In this document: positions 1-7,846 of the stretch, piece after piece | Layout: the number at the start of each line of letters is the position of its first letter | How positions within the stretch are numbered: the first letter of the stretch is position 1 | IMG/VR virus record: IMGVR_UViG_3300033148_002117 | Span: 1-33,768 of that record | Origin: a virus | DNA length: 33,768 bases | Strand: one strand, 5' to 3' | Translations under genes and position numbers: made by a program | The notes under the pieces: model-generated | Seen by the model: only the letters and a program-made list of their open reading frames with translations | Told to the model about the DNA's origin: nothing | Database searches by the model: none

Positions 1-753
1 CTGGATGCCTACATCAACACAGTTACCAAGCGCCAGGACGTGAACATCCACGGCGGGCTGGTTGAAATTGCCAACCGGCAACCGCTGAATAGCCTTGCGC
101 CGATCATCGCGGTTACGGGGATAGGCAAGATCGTGTTCGTAGTCAACGCAGGGATTGACATGGTAGGCACGATCACCATTTCAGGCACTAGCGTTAACCG
201 TGATACTGGCGTGCAATCCGCGCTTGACTCTGAGGTCATTACAATCAACGGCGCGACCACTGATAACAGCGGAGTTGACGGCGGCGGCAACATCACTCAC
301 GATTGGGCTAATGCTTACATCAGCAGCAAATGGTGGCGCGACGGAATCATCCTATCAACTACCAACACTGACATTTCAGACATGGATGTATGGCACTGCT
401 CATTTGAGCAGTTTGACGACCAGGGCGGTATCACCGTCAATACATTCGACATTAACGCTTACCTTGAGAACACCAGCGCCGAGCTATACGCCCACCTGTA
501 CTATGTGAATCCCGGCGCAGGCAGCACGCTGGCACTCAGCACCATCGCTGACATTGAATACCAAGCGGCTGGCAGTGTTGCTAATCGTTACGTCAGGTTG
601 CGGAGGAGCACTGGCGCAGGCTCATTACCTCAAGCGATTGACGGCACTAGCGAGGGCATATTCCTCGATGTGTTTTTCGAGCCGTTCGCCTTGGCATACT
701 GGAAAGATGTGACGCTTAAGATATGGTTTGATAGTTTGAGGGATTTAGAGTAG
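1..753 (+). CDS. Virion/tail-associated protein, C-terminal part (5' end outside window)
   Basis: The frame is open from the first base of the window to the TAG at 751-753, so the gene starts upstream and at least 250 residues are present. The sequence is rich in Gly, Thr, Asn and Ile with beta-strand character and no catalytic motif I recognise. It stands directly before the lysis block, where many siphoviruses place the last tail-tip, fibre or minor structural gene. I infer a structural protein of the tail tip or a fibre from composition and position only. A GTG at position 40 is unlikely to be the true start because the frame is open through the window edge. Confidence 0.6.
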   Translation: MDAYINTVTKRQDVNIHGGLVEIANRQPLNSLAPIIAVTGIGKIVFVVNAGIDMVGTITISGTSVNRDTGVQSALDSEVITINGATTDNSGVDGGGNITHDWANAYISSKWWRDGIILSTTNTDISDMDVWHCSFEQFDDQGGITVNTFDINAYLENTSAELYAHLYYVNPGAGSTLALSTIADIEYQAAGSVANRYVRLRRSTGAGSLPQAIDGTSEGIFLDVFFEPFALAYWKDVTLKIWFDSLRDLE

Positions 754-761
754 GAGTAATC

Positions 762-962
762 ATGGACACGACTACAATCAATGAGGCTAAGATTGAGAAG
801 GCGATTCTCAGACATGAGGCCACTGCCCATGCTCCTATTGTCGAGCGCCTGATCCGCCTGGAGATTTACAACAAGATCATCCTTGCTGTGCTCATGCCCG
901 TTTCAATCGGGTTCATTGTGTACATTGCAAGAGCCCTCTTCGGATTAGCCCCAGTAGGGTAA
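762..962 (+). CDS. Small membrane protein, possible holin (XhlA-like layout)
   Basis: A 66-residue protein with AGGAG at 752-756 before the ATG. The N-terminal half is a charged helix (about residues 5-33, with ERLIRLEIYNK) and the C-terminal half is one hydrophobic segment (about residues 36-59, IILAVLMPVSIGFIVYIARA). This layout of an amphipathic helix followed by a single C-terminal membrane span matches XhlA-type accessory holins. Two cysteine-peptidase genes follow within 1.3 kb, which fits a lysis module. Small single-span phage proteins have many other roles, so the holin call is an inference from topology and neighbours. Confidence 0.5.
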   Translation: MDTTTINEAKIEKAILRHEATAHAPIVERLIRLEIYNKIILAVLMPVSIGFIVYIARALFGLAPVG

Positions 963-972
963 AGGAGATACT

Positions 973-1203
973 ATGAGTTTCAAAAGTGAATGGCGCAAGT
1001 TCGAGCGCAGCATCAAGCGGAGCCGCACACTGAAGCAGATCAAGAAGGCTTACAAGAAGTCGATCTCACCCGGAGCACAGAGCGCTCTTGCTTATGTGTT
1101 TAAGCAAGTCGAGCGTGAGGTCAAGGACAAGATCAGGGGCAGGGCAGATGTTCGGCGGATTGTAGAACTGCTTAACCAGTATGATGATAGGTGCGGAGAA
1201 TGA
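973..1203 (+). CDS. Small basic protein of the lysis block, function unknown
   Basis: A 76-residue, strongly basic protein (many Lys and Arg, e.g. RSRTLKQIKKAYKKS) predicted to be helical, with no membrane span. A strong AAAGGAG site stands 6 bases before the ATG. The gene lies 10 bp after the putative holin gene and its TGA overlaps the ATG of the next gene, so the three are probably co-translated. I do not recognise a family. A nucleic-acid-binding or lysis-accessory role is possible but unsupported. Confidence 0.65.
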   Translation: MSFKSEWRKFERSIKRSRTLKQIKKAYKKSISPGAQSALAYVFKQVEREVKDKIRGRADVRRIVELLNQYDDRCGE

Positions 1204-1922
1204 ATCCCACGACTAAGTACCCTATGACGCTATCAAAGCTCGCTGAGCTGGGAGTGACGACGGGTTGGCTCGCGTTCACCCTGCGGCTGACATTCGCAGA
1301 TGTCATGCGGGTAACGCGGCGCGCGCTCCCCCGGTATCGCTGGGTTACATTCTGGCAACAGTTCGGTGCGTGGATCGGTGGGCTGGTGATTACGAATAAC
1401 CAGCTCAGGTTCAACCTCGGGCTCTGGCGCTCCGGGCGTCACAAGCTAAATCATGTTGCCACTGTGATCGTGCGCAACATTGACCTGCTCTGCCTGTTCG
1501 AGTCACGCACCAAGCGCGGCGTTACCATTACCCCGATTGCATCCAGGCTGGCTGATGGCCGGGTCTGGTATCTGGTTCCACCCGTGCGACCTGCCACGCC
1601 AGAAGATATTGACAAGCTACAGACCTTCGCCAACCGGGTCGAGGGTATGCCTTACGGCTATGCGGCGCTGACTGGCACGCTGCTTGACCTCGGGATCGGT
1701 TCCCCCGAGGCGTGGATTTGTAGCGAGCTTGGCGCACGCGCTGCACAGATACTCAAGTACATCCCGCTCTGGCTGCGGGCAATCCGTAAGGACGGGCTCA
1801 TGCCGATGCAAAACCGGCCTGCCGCTTACGAGCCTGCCCAGCTTGCGCGCTCTGACTCTTACGATTGGTGGAACGCAATCGAGATCAGAGACGGCGTTGT
1901 GATTATTGTTCCAGGTAAGTAG
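1200..1922 (+). CDS. Permuted papain-like (YiiX/NlpC-P60-type) cysteine hydrolase
   Basis: From the ATG at 1200 (ATGA overlap with the preceding stop) the protein has 240 residues. A GTG at 1191 is an alternative start. The order of the likely catalytic residues is the permuted papain arrangement: His85 in LNHVATVI, then the helix-capping Cys174 in AWICSELGARAA, with PYGY at 151-154 before it. This H...C order, with a CSEL box, is typical of YiiX-like enzymes that cleave peptide or amide bonds. In this position the substrate is plausibly peptidoglycan stem peptide, making it a lysis enzyme, but no cell-wall-binding domain is visible. A hydrophobic stretch near residues 55-66 might be membrane-associated. 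The family call is fairly firm and the lysis role is inferred from neighbours. Confidence 0.6.
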   Translation: MNPTTKYPMTLSKLAELGVTTGWLAFTLRLTFADVMRVTRRALPRYRWVTFWQQFGAWIGGLVITNNQLRFNLGLWRSGRHKLNHVATVIVRNIDLLCLFESRTKRGVTITPIASRLADGRVWYLVPPVRPATPEDIDKLQTFANRVEGMPYGYAALTGTLLDLGIGSPEAWICSELGARAAQILKYIPLWLRAIRKDGLMPMQNRPAAYEPAQLARSDSYDWWNAIEIRDGVVIIVPGK

Positions 1923-1950
1923 CTATCCCATTGTCCGCCTTCCTTCTATA

Positions 1951-1976
1951 GAGCCCGGCTCACCACCGGGCTCTTC
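1951..1976 (+). terminator. Intrinsic terminator after the lysis trio
   Basis: GAGCCCGG (1951-1958) pairs perfectly with CCGGGCTC (1966-1973) across a 7-nt loop, followed by a short TTC tract. It lies 28 bp after the stop at 1920-1922 and touches the promoter of the next gene. The T tract is short, so termination may be partial. Confidence 0.65.
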
Positions 1977-1985
1977 TGGTACAAT
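1977..1985 (+). promoter_or_regulatory. Extended -10 promoter for a leaderless gene
   Basis: TGGTACAAT (TG-n-TACAAT) stands exactly 6 nt before the ATG at 1992, so transcription should begin at or within a base of the start codon. There is no Shine-Dalgarno site in this gap and no good -35 box, which extended -10 promoters do not require. The same spacing recurs at 2434, 12503 and 16409. Confidence 0.65.
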
Positions 1986-1991
1986 TCAAGC

Positions 1992-2417
1992 ATGTTGAAC
2001 AAGCTGCTACTGGAACTCTGGAATAACAAGATCGCCAGACGCGCGGCGCTGATCATCAAGCGCTACGCAATTGGGAACGCGCCGGGGTGCGCGACAGTTG
2101 CATCGGCCTACCTTCAAATGGCAGGCGTGCTGCCCGAGGGCAAGCATTACGCTTGGACGCTGGCACTATCGAATAAGCTGGAGTCCTTGGGCTGGGCGAG
2201 CAGTACCCACATTAAGAAGGTCGTACCGGGATGCCTGGTCTTTACGATTGACGACAACAACAACGACGCGCCTGATCACGTGTTCGGCGTGCTGGCAATT
2301 GAACCAGCAGAGCATGTACTGGCCGTCGACAACCGCAATAGCGGCGAGCCTTATGTGCGCAACCTTGGGGTGGGACGCTATGGCTCAATGCAGTATGCCC
2401 TCTTCCCCCCTTCGTAA
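1992..2417 (+). CDS. Papain-like cysteine peptidase, probable endolysin (NlpC/P60 or CHAP-like)
   Basis: A 141-residue protein. Cys33 sits in GCATVASAYLQMAGV, the Cys-capped helix typical of NlpC/P60 and CHAP amidases. His96 lies in APDHVFGVL, followed by a polar residue in AVDNRN (113-116). The Cys-then-His order is the non-permuted papain layout, unlike the preceding gene. The enzyme probably cleaves peptidoglycan peptide cross-links or the amide bond during lysis. It is only the catalytic domain, without a signal peptide or binding domain, so it would need a holin to reach the wall. It is expressed from its own promoter as a leaderless message. Confidence 0.6.
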   Translation: MLNKLLLELWNNKIARRAALIIKRYAIGNAPGCATVASAYLQMAGVLPEGKHYAWTLALSNKLESLGWASSTHIKKVVPGCLVFTIDDNNNDAPDHVFGVLAIEPAEHVLAVDNRNSGEPYVRNLGVGRYGSMQYALFPPS

Positions 2418-2419
2418 TG

Positions 2420-2439
2420 TTTAACCCGTGTGTTAAAAT
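2420..2439 (+). promoter_or_regulatory. Operator palindrome overlapping a leaderless promoter
   Basis: TTTAAC (2420-2425), six bases, GTTAAA (2432-2437): a perfect 6+6 inverted repeat. Its right arm overlaps the -10 box TAAAAT (2434-2439), which stands 6 nt before the ATG at 2446. A weak -35 (TTCGTA, 2411-2416) lies 17 bp upstream. A protein bound here would block transcription. A copy matching at 16 of 18 positions lies at 7856-7873. The downstream gene encodes an HTH protein, so autoregulation is the natural reading. Confidence 0.65.
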
Positions 2440-2445
2440 AGGGGC

Positions 2446-2673
2446 ATGGCGCAACACGGCCTGACTAAACTTATTAGAGCCCAAGGCTACTTGGTTGCTG
2501 AGATCGCCGCCGCGCTCAATGTTCACACCTTCACTGTCTACAGGTGGGCTACCCGCCCGCGATCTGTATCGCTCGAAAGCAAGCTGGCCTTGGCTAAAGA
2601 GCTGGGTGTGAACATCAAGACAATCGAAAAGGCACTAGCGTCCGATGACCTCAATATTGTAAAAGGGAAATAG
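2446..2673 (+). CDS. Small helix-turn-helix regulator (Cro/CI type)
   Basis: A 75-residue protein that is almost entirely one HTH domain: YLVAEIAAALNV forms the first helix pair and HTFTVYRWATRPRSVS the turn and recognition helix, followed by a LALAKELGV helix. Such proteins bind palindromic operators as dimers. The promoter immediately upstream carries a 6+6 inverted repeat and the same palindrome recurs before the second early operon, so I infer that this protein represses both. The message is leaderless: a GGGG run sits one base before the ATG, too close to act as a Shine-Dalgarno site. It could act as a Cro-like lytic regulator. No partner CI-type repressor or integrase is visible. Confidence 0.7.
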   Translation: MAQHGLTKLIRAQGYLVAEIAAALNVHTFTVYRWATRPRSVSLESKLALAKELGVNIKTIEKALASDDLNIVKGK

Positions 2674-2675
2674 TT

Positions 2676-3461
2676 ATGACAGAAGATGCAGCAAAGATCG
2701 GAACGCATTGCGGCGTACCCGATGCAGACTACTTGGCGGGGGAAGCTGAGAAACTAGTCGAACCGGTAAGTTCAATCTCGCCGGTTGGGACTGCGATTGA
2801 CGCAATGGGGGTGAAACTTAATGAAGCGACAGGAGAGCCCCAGCCCCGCCGCTCCATGAACATCGTCAAGATCGACCGGGCGCACAGCGATCAGGCTGAC
2901 GATGAATTGGAGATTGATCTGAACGAAGGGCTTGCTTATGCGTGCAGGCGCATGATCGATCTAAAGAACATCCGTTCATTTACTAAGCAGCGCAAGCAGC
3001 TTGTAGCAGTGCTCGACAAGATCGCGGTCGTGAACATCGATAAGCTGGATGCGGCGATGCAGTTGATGATTATTGACTATGCGCGAGAGAACGCGAAGGG
3101 CAAAGCGAAGTACGCAGAGCTGAACCTGGAAGCTGCCCACCGGCCTGAGTTGAACGTGCGGCTCAGTACACGTGCGCAGCAGGATACCGTTGAGGTCACT
3201 GACGCTGATGCACTGATGGCACACTACAAGCGGACGGGCGAACTGAAGGAAGGCACGTCCCCATTCAAGCTCGTGCCTGCTCACTATGAGCTGAGCAAGG
3301 ATGCGCTGAACGCTGAGGCGAAGAGGCGCGATGCGCAGGTGGCTGAACAGTTGATGCAGATCGCAGCAGGAAAGAAGATCAAGCATGACGATCTTGTCGG
3401 CCAACTCCCCGGCGTTGTCGTGAAGCACCAACCCGACAAGGGTTACTTTAAGGAGGTCTGA
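2676..3461 (+). CDS. Putative Gam/Gp157-like DNA-end or recombination accessory protein
   Basis: A 261-residue protein with AAAAGGG 8 bases before the ATG. The N-terminal ~75 residues look disordered. The middle is helical and charged (about 85-145). The C-terminal third has the order seen in Mu Gam and siphovirus Gp157 proteins: a strand-rich piece (NVRLSTRAQQDTVEVTD), then a helix beginning LSKDALNAEAK, then a Lys-rich piece closing with PGVVVKHQPD. Those families protect DNA ends or aid recombination. The next gene also looks like a DNA-metabolism protein. The match is by pattern only and I hold it loosely. It begins 3 bp after the HTH gene, so it belongs to the same transcript. Confidence 0.45.
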   Translation: MTEDAAKIGTHCGVPDADYLAGEAEKLVEPVSSISPVGTAIDAMGVKLNEATGEPQPRRSMNIVKIDRAHSDQADDELEIDLNEGLAYACRRMIDLKNIRSFTKQRKQLVAVLDKIAVVNIDKLDAAMQLMIIDYARENAKGKAKYAELNLEAAHRPELNVRLSTRAQQDTVEVTDADALMAHYKRTGELKEGTSPFKLVPAHYELSKDALNAEAKRRDAQVAEQLMQIAAGKKIKHDDLVGQLPGVVVKHQPDKGYFKEV

Positions 3462-3465
3462 AGTT

Positions 3466-4797
3466 ATGACAACTGAACTTGCAACAATTGAATCCGGTGT
3501 AGCTCAAGTTACGCAGGCGCACCCGCAGGCGATGAAGCTGCACGTGGATGAGGCTATCGAACACGTTAAGCAGCTTGAGCGGCTGCTCAGTAGCGTACTC
3601 AAAGAAGGCCGTGACTATGGCACCATCCCCGGTTGCGGCAAGAGCAAAGTCCTATTCAAGCCAGGTGCTGAGAAGTCACTACTCGCTTGCCGCTTAGGTA
3701 TAGGCGAGCCAGCGATTGCAACCGAAGAATTGTCTGGTGGGCATGTTCGGTATACAGTAGTTATGCCGATCATTGATCGCGCAAGCGGAGCAGTGGTAGG
3801 CCAGGGCGTAGGCTGCTGTTCGACAATGGAAAGCAACCGGCGCTATGCTGAGCTTTGGAATGACAAGTTGAAGCATTACCACACTGTAGTTGAACGCGGT
3901 GATGCCAAGACCATCGTGGAAGTTCCCCCCGAGGATCAGCGTAACTCAGTATTGAAGATTGCAACCAAGCGAGCCTTTGTGGATGGCACGCTTAGGACGT
4001 GCGCACTGTCTGAGTTCTTTACGCAAGACCTGGATGATATGGCACCCGGCACAATCTCAGACCGTGACGATGAAAGCCGCGCGCCTGCTGATATCCCCGA
4101 AGGCGTAAGCGATAAGTTCACCGAGGGCGATGGCGTTTACTTGCTGAAGTCCCTTACCTGCGCACTGACTAGCAATAAGGCCAAGACACCCAATGCGCCG
4201 TACTGGAAGCTCAACCTGCACAGCGGATCAGGTTCCAAGGATATCAGCGCCTTCGGTGACCCAGCCGGGTTACTACGCAAGCTGAGCTTGCCGGTGCCAG
4301 GTGAGATCACGCGGGGCGTTAAGGTTGCGGCTGACATTCTTGTGCGCTGTGAACTGGTGAAGAGCGGCAACTATCTAAACCTGAATAACATCGAACGCGC
4401 GAGCGGTGGTGGTGCAAGTGCCAGCGAGGGCGCGAGCATGACGCACGAGCAGTACGCTGGGCTGATCTTCCAGCAGGGCAGGACACAAGGCTCTGCTGAC
4501 TGGGATCTGATGCGGACTGTTACCGATACCAATATCATCGATGAGCTTGAGCGCATGATCGACAAGGATCAACTTCCAGGTTCGATGCGTGATGGTTTGA
4601 ATATCTGGAATACACCCGCGATGGTAGCGGCGAGCTGGATCACTAAGATGGTAGGCATACCGACAAGCCCTGCTTACAAGGATGGCCTACCGTACAATGA
4701 GTCCGATGTTTTCCTGGCGATCACAGAAGTATTGAAGGACGAAGAGCAGGTAGCAGGCGCACCGATGGAAGGCGATATGTCTGACGTAAGTGTATGA
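3466..4797 (+). CDS. Conserved phage DNA-metabolism protein (DYG-IPG-KPGAEK type)
   Basis: A 443-residue protein with a strong AAGGAGG 9 bases before the ATG. The N-terminal half carries EGRDYGTIPGCGKSKVLFK followed by PGAEKSL. I recall this pattern from many phage and plasmid replication/recombination modules, usually annotated as hypothetical. A later segment, DQRNSVLKIATKRAFVDGTL, resembles the helix near the end of annealing-protein cores. A low-complexity GGGASASEGAS linker (about residues 312-322) separates a C-terminal helical region. The place between a Gam-like gene and a helicase loader suggests single-strand DNA annealing or replication initiation. That role is inferred from context. 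Confidence 0.5.
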   Translation: MTTELATIESGVAQVTQAHPQAMKLHVDEAIEHVKQLERLLSSVLKEGRDYGTIPGCGKSKVLFKPGAEKSLLACRLGIGEPAIATEELSGGHVRYTVVMPIIDRASGAVVGQGVGCCSTMESNRRYAELWNDKLKHYHTVVERGDAKTIVEVPPEDQRNSVLKIATKRAFVDGTLRTCALSEFFTQDLDDMAPGTISDRDDESRAPADIPEGVSDKFTEGDGVYLLKSLTCALTSNKAKTPNAPYWKLNLHSGSGSKDISAFGDPAGLLRKLSLPVPGEITRGVKVAADILVRCELVKSGNYLNLNNIERASGGGASASEGASMTHEQYAGLIFQQGRTQGSADWDLMRTVTDTNIIDELERMIDKDQLPGSMRDGLNIWNTPAMVAASWITKMVGIPTSPAYKDGLPYNESDVFLAITEVLKDEEQVAGAPMEGDMSDVSV

Positions 4798-4816
4798 GCT
4801 GGGAGGCTCAGAGATA

Positions 4817-5383
4817 ATGGCTAAGACAATTCTATTTGGTCTGAAGAACAGGGTGTATGCGGGCAAGCCGGTGAACTTGAATCCCCGCAAGCACGAGCGC
4901 AAGAACATGCCCGACGAACAGGTCTGTGATCTGATACTCGACATTGCACTGCAACCGGCAGACCTGAAAGGCGCTGACGGCCTGTACCCAATTGCGATTG
5001 ATGAAGCTGGGCACGCTGTACCCGGAGACAAGCACACCTTTGAGAAGAGCCTACAGAATGACGGCTACGCGGTCGAGCTCACCCTGAATGGCAAGGCGCG
5101 GGTGCTGCATCCCAAGCATGGGATTGCACTCAAGCAGTTCAAACTCGACTCAGACAAGACCACCAACATGCCGATCACGGTTGGGCGCTTCAGCGTTAAG
5201 GGACTGCCTGCTGCTGAGGGCGGGCGCAATTGGCTACTCGCTGGAGTCGAGGGCTTGTCTGTCAAGTTCGTTCCCAAGGACAATGGCATGAAGGCAATAG
5301 AGGCTAAGGAAGCCAGGGCTGCTGATTCGGAAGTACAGGTAGCAGACGGCCAGACTTCCATCGAAGAGCCGACCGATGGGTGA
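4817..5383 (+). CDS. Early protein of unknown function
   Basis: The ATG at 4817 is preceded by GGGAGG (4801-4806), which favours it over an in-frame GTG at 4790 that would overlap the upstream gene. The product has 188 residues, mixed alpha/beta in appearance, with an acidic tail (SEVQVADGQTSIEEPTDG). Acidic tails are found in single-strand DNA-binding proteins, but the rest shows no OB-fold pattern I can recognise and the last residues are not the usual DDDIPF type. It sits between two DNA-metabolism genes and overlaps the helicase loader gene by 8 bp. Confidence 0.65.
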   Translation: MAKTILFGLKNRVYAGKPVNLNPRKHERKNMPDEQVCDLILDIALQPADLKGADGLYPIAIDEAGHAVPGDKHTFEKSLQNDGYAVELTLNGKARVLHPKHGIALKQFKLDSDKTTNMPITVGRFSVKGLPAAEGGRNWLLAGVEGLSVKFVPKDNGMKAIEAKEARAADSEVQVADGQTSIEEPTDG

Positions 5384-6347
5384 GCCTGAGAAACTTGGAT
5401 CGAAGCTGACTGGCAAGCTTGATAAGCTCTTCGCTGGCCGCAAAGTCGATCCTGATATCGAAGCGGGGTACCGGGTTATTGACCCGGTGCCCTTGGCCGA
5501 ATGGGTTGCGCCCGACGCTAACTGCTACTCAGTATTCAATGTGACTGACGGCGATGGCGGCGACAAGCAGACCACTTCAATTCCAACCACATGCCTTGGA
5601 GTTGATAGCATACTCGACTGGGGCGAGCAAGCGGCTTGCAAACGCGCCAAGCAGATTGCGATTGAAGTCCTTGGCTACTCACCCCATTGCACTTTGCATT
5701 TCACACTTGCTGATAACCATGAGTTCAAGCAACGCGAACGTGCCAGGAAATTACTACCCGAAACCATGAGCCACTTCCCGCAAGCTGTACAGAGCTTCGG
5801 TGAGCTGGAAGTCACAGCTTGGAATACGGAAGCTATCGAGCGCGCGAAGCGCTACACACAGAACGCCAGGCAGATGCGATGTGAAGGAAAGGGTATCGGC
5901 ATCAGGCATTCGCAGGTGGGCTGTGGTAAGACTGCACTGCTCACGATTGCTATTCTGGAAGCTGCCCGGCGTTACGGCTTCACGGCTCATTATGTATTCA
6001 TCCATACCCTACTTGATATGCAATTCGGGAAGGAACGGACGCGGGCAATCGAAGCCTGCTATGCGCCTGACTTCCTGCTGATGGATGATATTGATGCCAA
6101 CTCGAAACCCACAAGCCAAGGTGGAACTGACGGCCATCCCAAGCGCACTCCATTATTGAGCATCACACAAGAACGAGAACGGCGCGGCTTGCCAATCCTC
6201 TGGACTTCTAATAGTGCCAGCGATGAGGACATGATTGATAACCTGGGTGAGCGCACCTTCAGCAGATTAAAGAGCCACAATTATTTACTCCAGTTCGGCG
6301 TAAACGCGTGGGACTGGCGCACCATTAAGCGAGGAGCTAAGTTATGA
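5376..6347 (+). CDS. DnaC/IstB-type AAA+ helicase loader
   Basis: A 323-residue ATPase. The P-loop region is SQVGCGKTALL (Lys185), where Ser replaces the usual first Gly/Ala of the Walker A pattern. Walker B is FLLMDDID (233-240), and ILWTSNSAS acts as the sensor 1 strand. ERTFSRLKSH near the end matches the arginine-finger/sensor region of the DnaC family. The first 150 residues are family-specific and should bind the helicase. Because no phage helicase or polymerase is seen, it probably delivers the host DnaB-type helicase to the phage origin. The start overlaps the previous gene by 8 bp and the stop overlaps the next start (ATGA). Confidence 0.8.
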   Translation: MGEPEKLGSKLTGKLDKLFAGRKVDPDIEAGYRVIDPVPLAEWVAPDANCYSVFNVTDGDGGDKQTTSIPTTCLGVDSILDWGEQAACKRAKQIAIEVLGYSPHCTLHFTLADNHEFKQRERARKLLPETMSHFPQAVQSFGELEVTAWNTEAIERAKRYTQNARQMRCEGKGIGIRHSQVGCGKTALLTIAILEAARRYGFTAHYVFIHTLLDMQFGKERTRAIEACYAPDFLLMDDIDANSKPTSQGGTDGHPKRTPLLSITQERERRGLPILWTSNSASDEDMIDNLGERTFSRLKSHNYLLQFGVNAWDWRTIKRGAKL

Positions 6348-6763
6348 GACTCATTCAAATTATTATGCTGGCAATGCTAGTGCTTGTAGTTGGTTGCGGA
6401 GGCGGTAGTCCAGTAGATTCATTGAACCCGCCGTCACCCAAGGTAAAGGTTCTGACTGAAAGGCCGTTAGATGTGGTGGCCAGATCAGAGCCACCATCAC
6501 CACCAGGCACACCAACGGGCAAGAGCATACATATGACTATCACCATCAGCACGTCACGAGCATTCGACTTGTATTGCTGGAACGATGCACTGGAAGAGTA
6601 CACCTTTTTCTGGCAGCATGACAGTGGCACAGAATCAGTTGATGGCCTGTTCACCCCGGACTTTGAATACGAGGTCTTCATTGAACATGGCAATCAGTAC
6701 AGGCTGATTGATTTAACTGATGGCAATTACGTGATCAACTTCGATCCGTTTGGGGGAGCTTAG
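6344..6763 (+). CDS. Small lipoprotein
   Basis: A 139-residue protein starting in an ATGA overlap with the helicase-loader stop. The N-terminus is a lipoprotein signal: basic MR, hydrophobic core, then LVLVVGCGGGS with the lipidated Cys at 18. A Pro-rich spacer (about 27-58) leads to a compact beta-rich domain (about 62-139). The mature protein should be anchored to the outer face of the host cell membrane, or to the outer membrane in a diderm. Phage lipoproteins made early often block superinfection by binding a receptor or DNA-entry channel. That role is inferred from the signal and timing. The domain itself is not recognised. Confidence 0.7.
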   Translation: MRLIQIIMLAMLVLVVGCGGGSPVDSLNPPSPKVKVLTERPLDVVARSEPPSPPGTPTGKSIHMTITISTSRAFDLYCWNDALEEYTFFWQHDSGTESVDGLFTPDFEYEVFIEHGNQYRLIDLTDGNYVINFDPFGGA

Positions 6764-6765
6764 TA

Positions 6766-7077
6766 ATGACACTAGTACCCACTGACAGGCAGCTTGAGCT
6801 TGCCAGGTTCGTATTCGAATACAACGAGCGGCACGCCCGGCCACCTAGTCTTGTCGAGATCAGCAATTATCTAATCTGCTCTGTGCGAAGTGCGTGTGAT
6901 GTAGCATTTGCTGCACGATGCAAAGGGTTGATCGCTGGCGTGCCGGGTAAGGTTCGCACGCTGACGATTACCCACTTCGGCCTGATGTCGATTGGCGAGC
7001 CAGTCTGCCATATCCACCGCACAGTCAAATCGCTGGATGCTTACCGGCTACCAGAGGGGGTGAACCTTGAACGCTAA
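6766..7077 (+). CDS. LexA-type winged-helix DNA-binding protein
   Basis: A 103-residue protein with GGGGGAG before the ATG. The first ~70 residues match the LexA DNA-binding domain layout: TDRQLELARFVFEYNERH, then PPSLVEISNYL and a second helix ending GLI, then the wing VRTLTITHFG. The LexA autocleavage peptidase domain is absent, so it would not respond to RecA by self-cleavage. A role as a transcription regulator, perhaps at host SOS-type or phage sites, follows from the fold. No target is evident. The last 35 residues are unassigned and carry one Cys and two His. Confidence 0.6.
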   Translation: MTLVPTDRQLELARFVFEYNERHARPPSLVEISNYLICSVRSACDVAFAARCKGLIAGVPGKVRTLTITHFGLMSIGEPVCHIHRTVKSLDAYRLPEGVNLER

Positions 7078-7720
7078 GAACGAAGTACATGAGATGCATT
7101 GGGTTGGCATCGACCCCGGCCTTAACCATGTAGGCATTGGCATTATAAAAGAGCGCTTCACGATGGAGCCGCGTGGCGATGAACAGCGCAAGGTCACGCT
7201 TGATCTGCTACCTGTCACGGCTGCGTATCTGAATATCGAATACCCCGAAGGAGGGAAGCCACAGAAGAATCCGCTGCTGATCCGTGAAGCTGCTCACCAA
7301 ACCATCTCAGTTATGAGCCAGACCCTGGATTCACACGCGCTAGTTGGCAAGTTCACCCTGGCTATCGAAGACATCATCTTCATGGGCGCACGGACTACTG
7401 ACATAGCGATGGCAATGTGCAAACTGGTGTGGCTATTGACCGGGCTGCTGCGCGGAACGCACGCGGAGCCGATGGTAGTCTCCCCGACAGATTGGCGTAA
7501 GTGGCTCACGGGCAAGGCGCAAGCCCAGCCCGCAGATACCCGCGCCGCGATACTCCAGCAAGGCCTCGCACCCGAAGGGCTAGTGCTTCAACTGGAAGGC
7601 CAGCAAGATCATATGCAGGATGCGATTGGTGTAGCTTACGGTGCATGGGCAGCAGCTAACGCAGGACGCCGGGTTTATTCGTTCGCAAGGATGCTGATGC
7701 CTGGCAGCGCACAGGCGTAA
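7067..7720 (+). CDS. RuvC-like Holliday junction resolvase (RNase H fold)
   Basis: The chosen start is TTG at 7067, placed well after GAGGGGG. An in-frame ATG at 7094 lacks a good site. The 217-residue product shows the RuvC acidic residues: Asp16 in GIDPGLNHVG, Glu101 in TLAIEDIIFMG, and Asp181/Asp185 in QQDHMQDAIGVAYGAWA. TDWRKWLTG resembles the segment before the last acidic helix in RuvC. It should cut four-way junctions or branched replication intermediates before packaging. It is the last gene of the first early operon, followed by a strong terminator. The fold call is solid. The exact substrate is inferred. Confidence 0.8.
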   Translation: MNAKNEVHEMHWVGIDPGLNHVGIGIIKERFTMEPRGDEQRKVTLDLLPVTAAYLNIEYPEGGKPQKNPLLIREAAHQTISVMSQTLDSHALVGKFTLAIEDIIFMGARTTDIAMAMCKLVWLLTGLLRGTHAEPMVVSPTDWRKWLTGKAQAQPADTRAAILQQGLAPEGLVLQLEGQQDHMQDAIGVAYGAWAAANAGRRVYSFARMLMPGSAQA

Positions 7721-7759
7721 GTAATCATGGCGGGCATTTGCGCAGCCCGTGTAAGCAGT

Positions 7760-7800
7760 GAAGCCGTCCGGTATCTAAGTAGAGCCGGGCGGCTTCTTTA
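7760..7800 (+). terminator. Intrinsic terminator of the first early operon
   Basis: GAAGCCGTCCGG (7760-7771) pairs with CCGGGCGGCTTC (7785-7796) with one G-T pair over a 13-nt loop, followed by TTTAT. This is a 12-bp stem with a T tract 40 bp after the resolvase stop. Confidence 0.8.
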
Positions 7801-7846
7801 TAACCATAGCGGCGATCTATAGCCCTCGGGTCGTGGCCGCGCCCTA

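Noticed and set aside
2976-3431. Minus-strand open frame of 151 codons opposite the Gam/Gp157-like gene
   Set aside because: Same reasoning: full overlap with a better-supported gene in a continuous + strand operon and no promoter or ribosome site.
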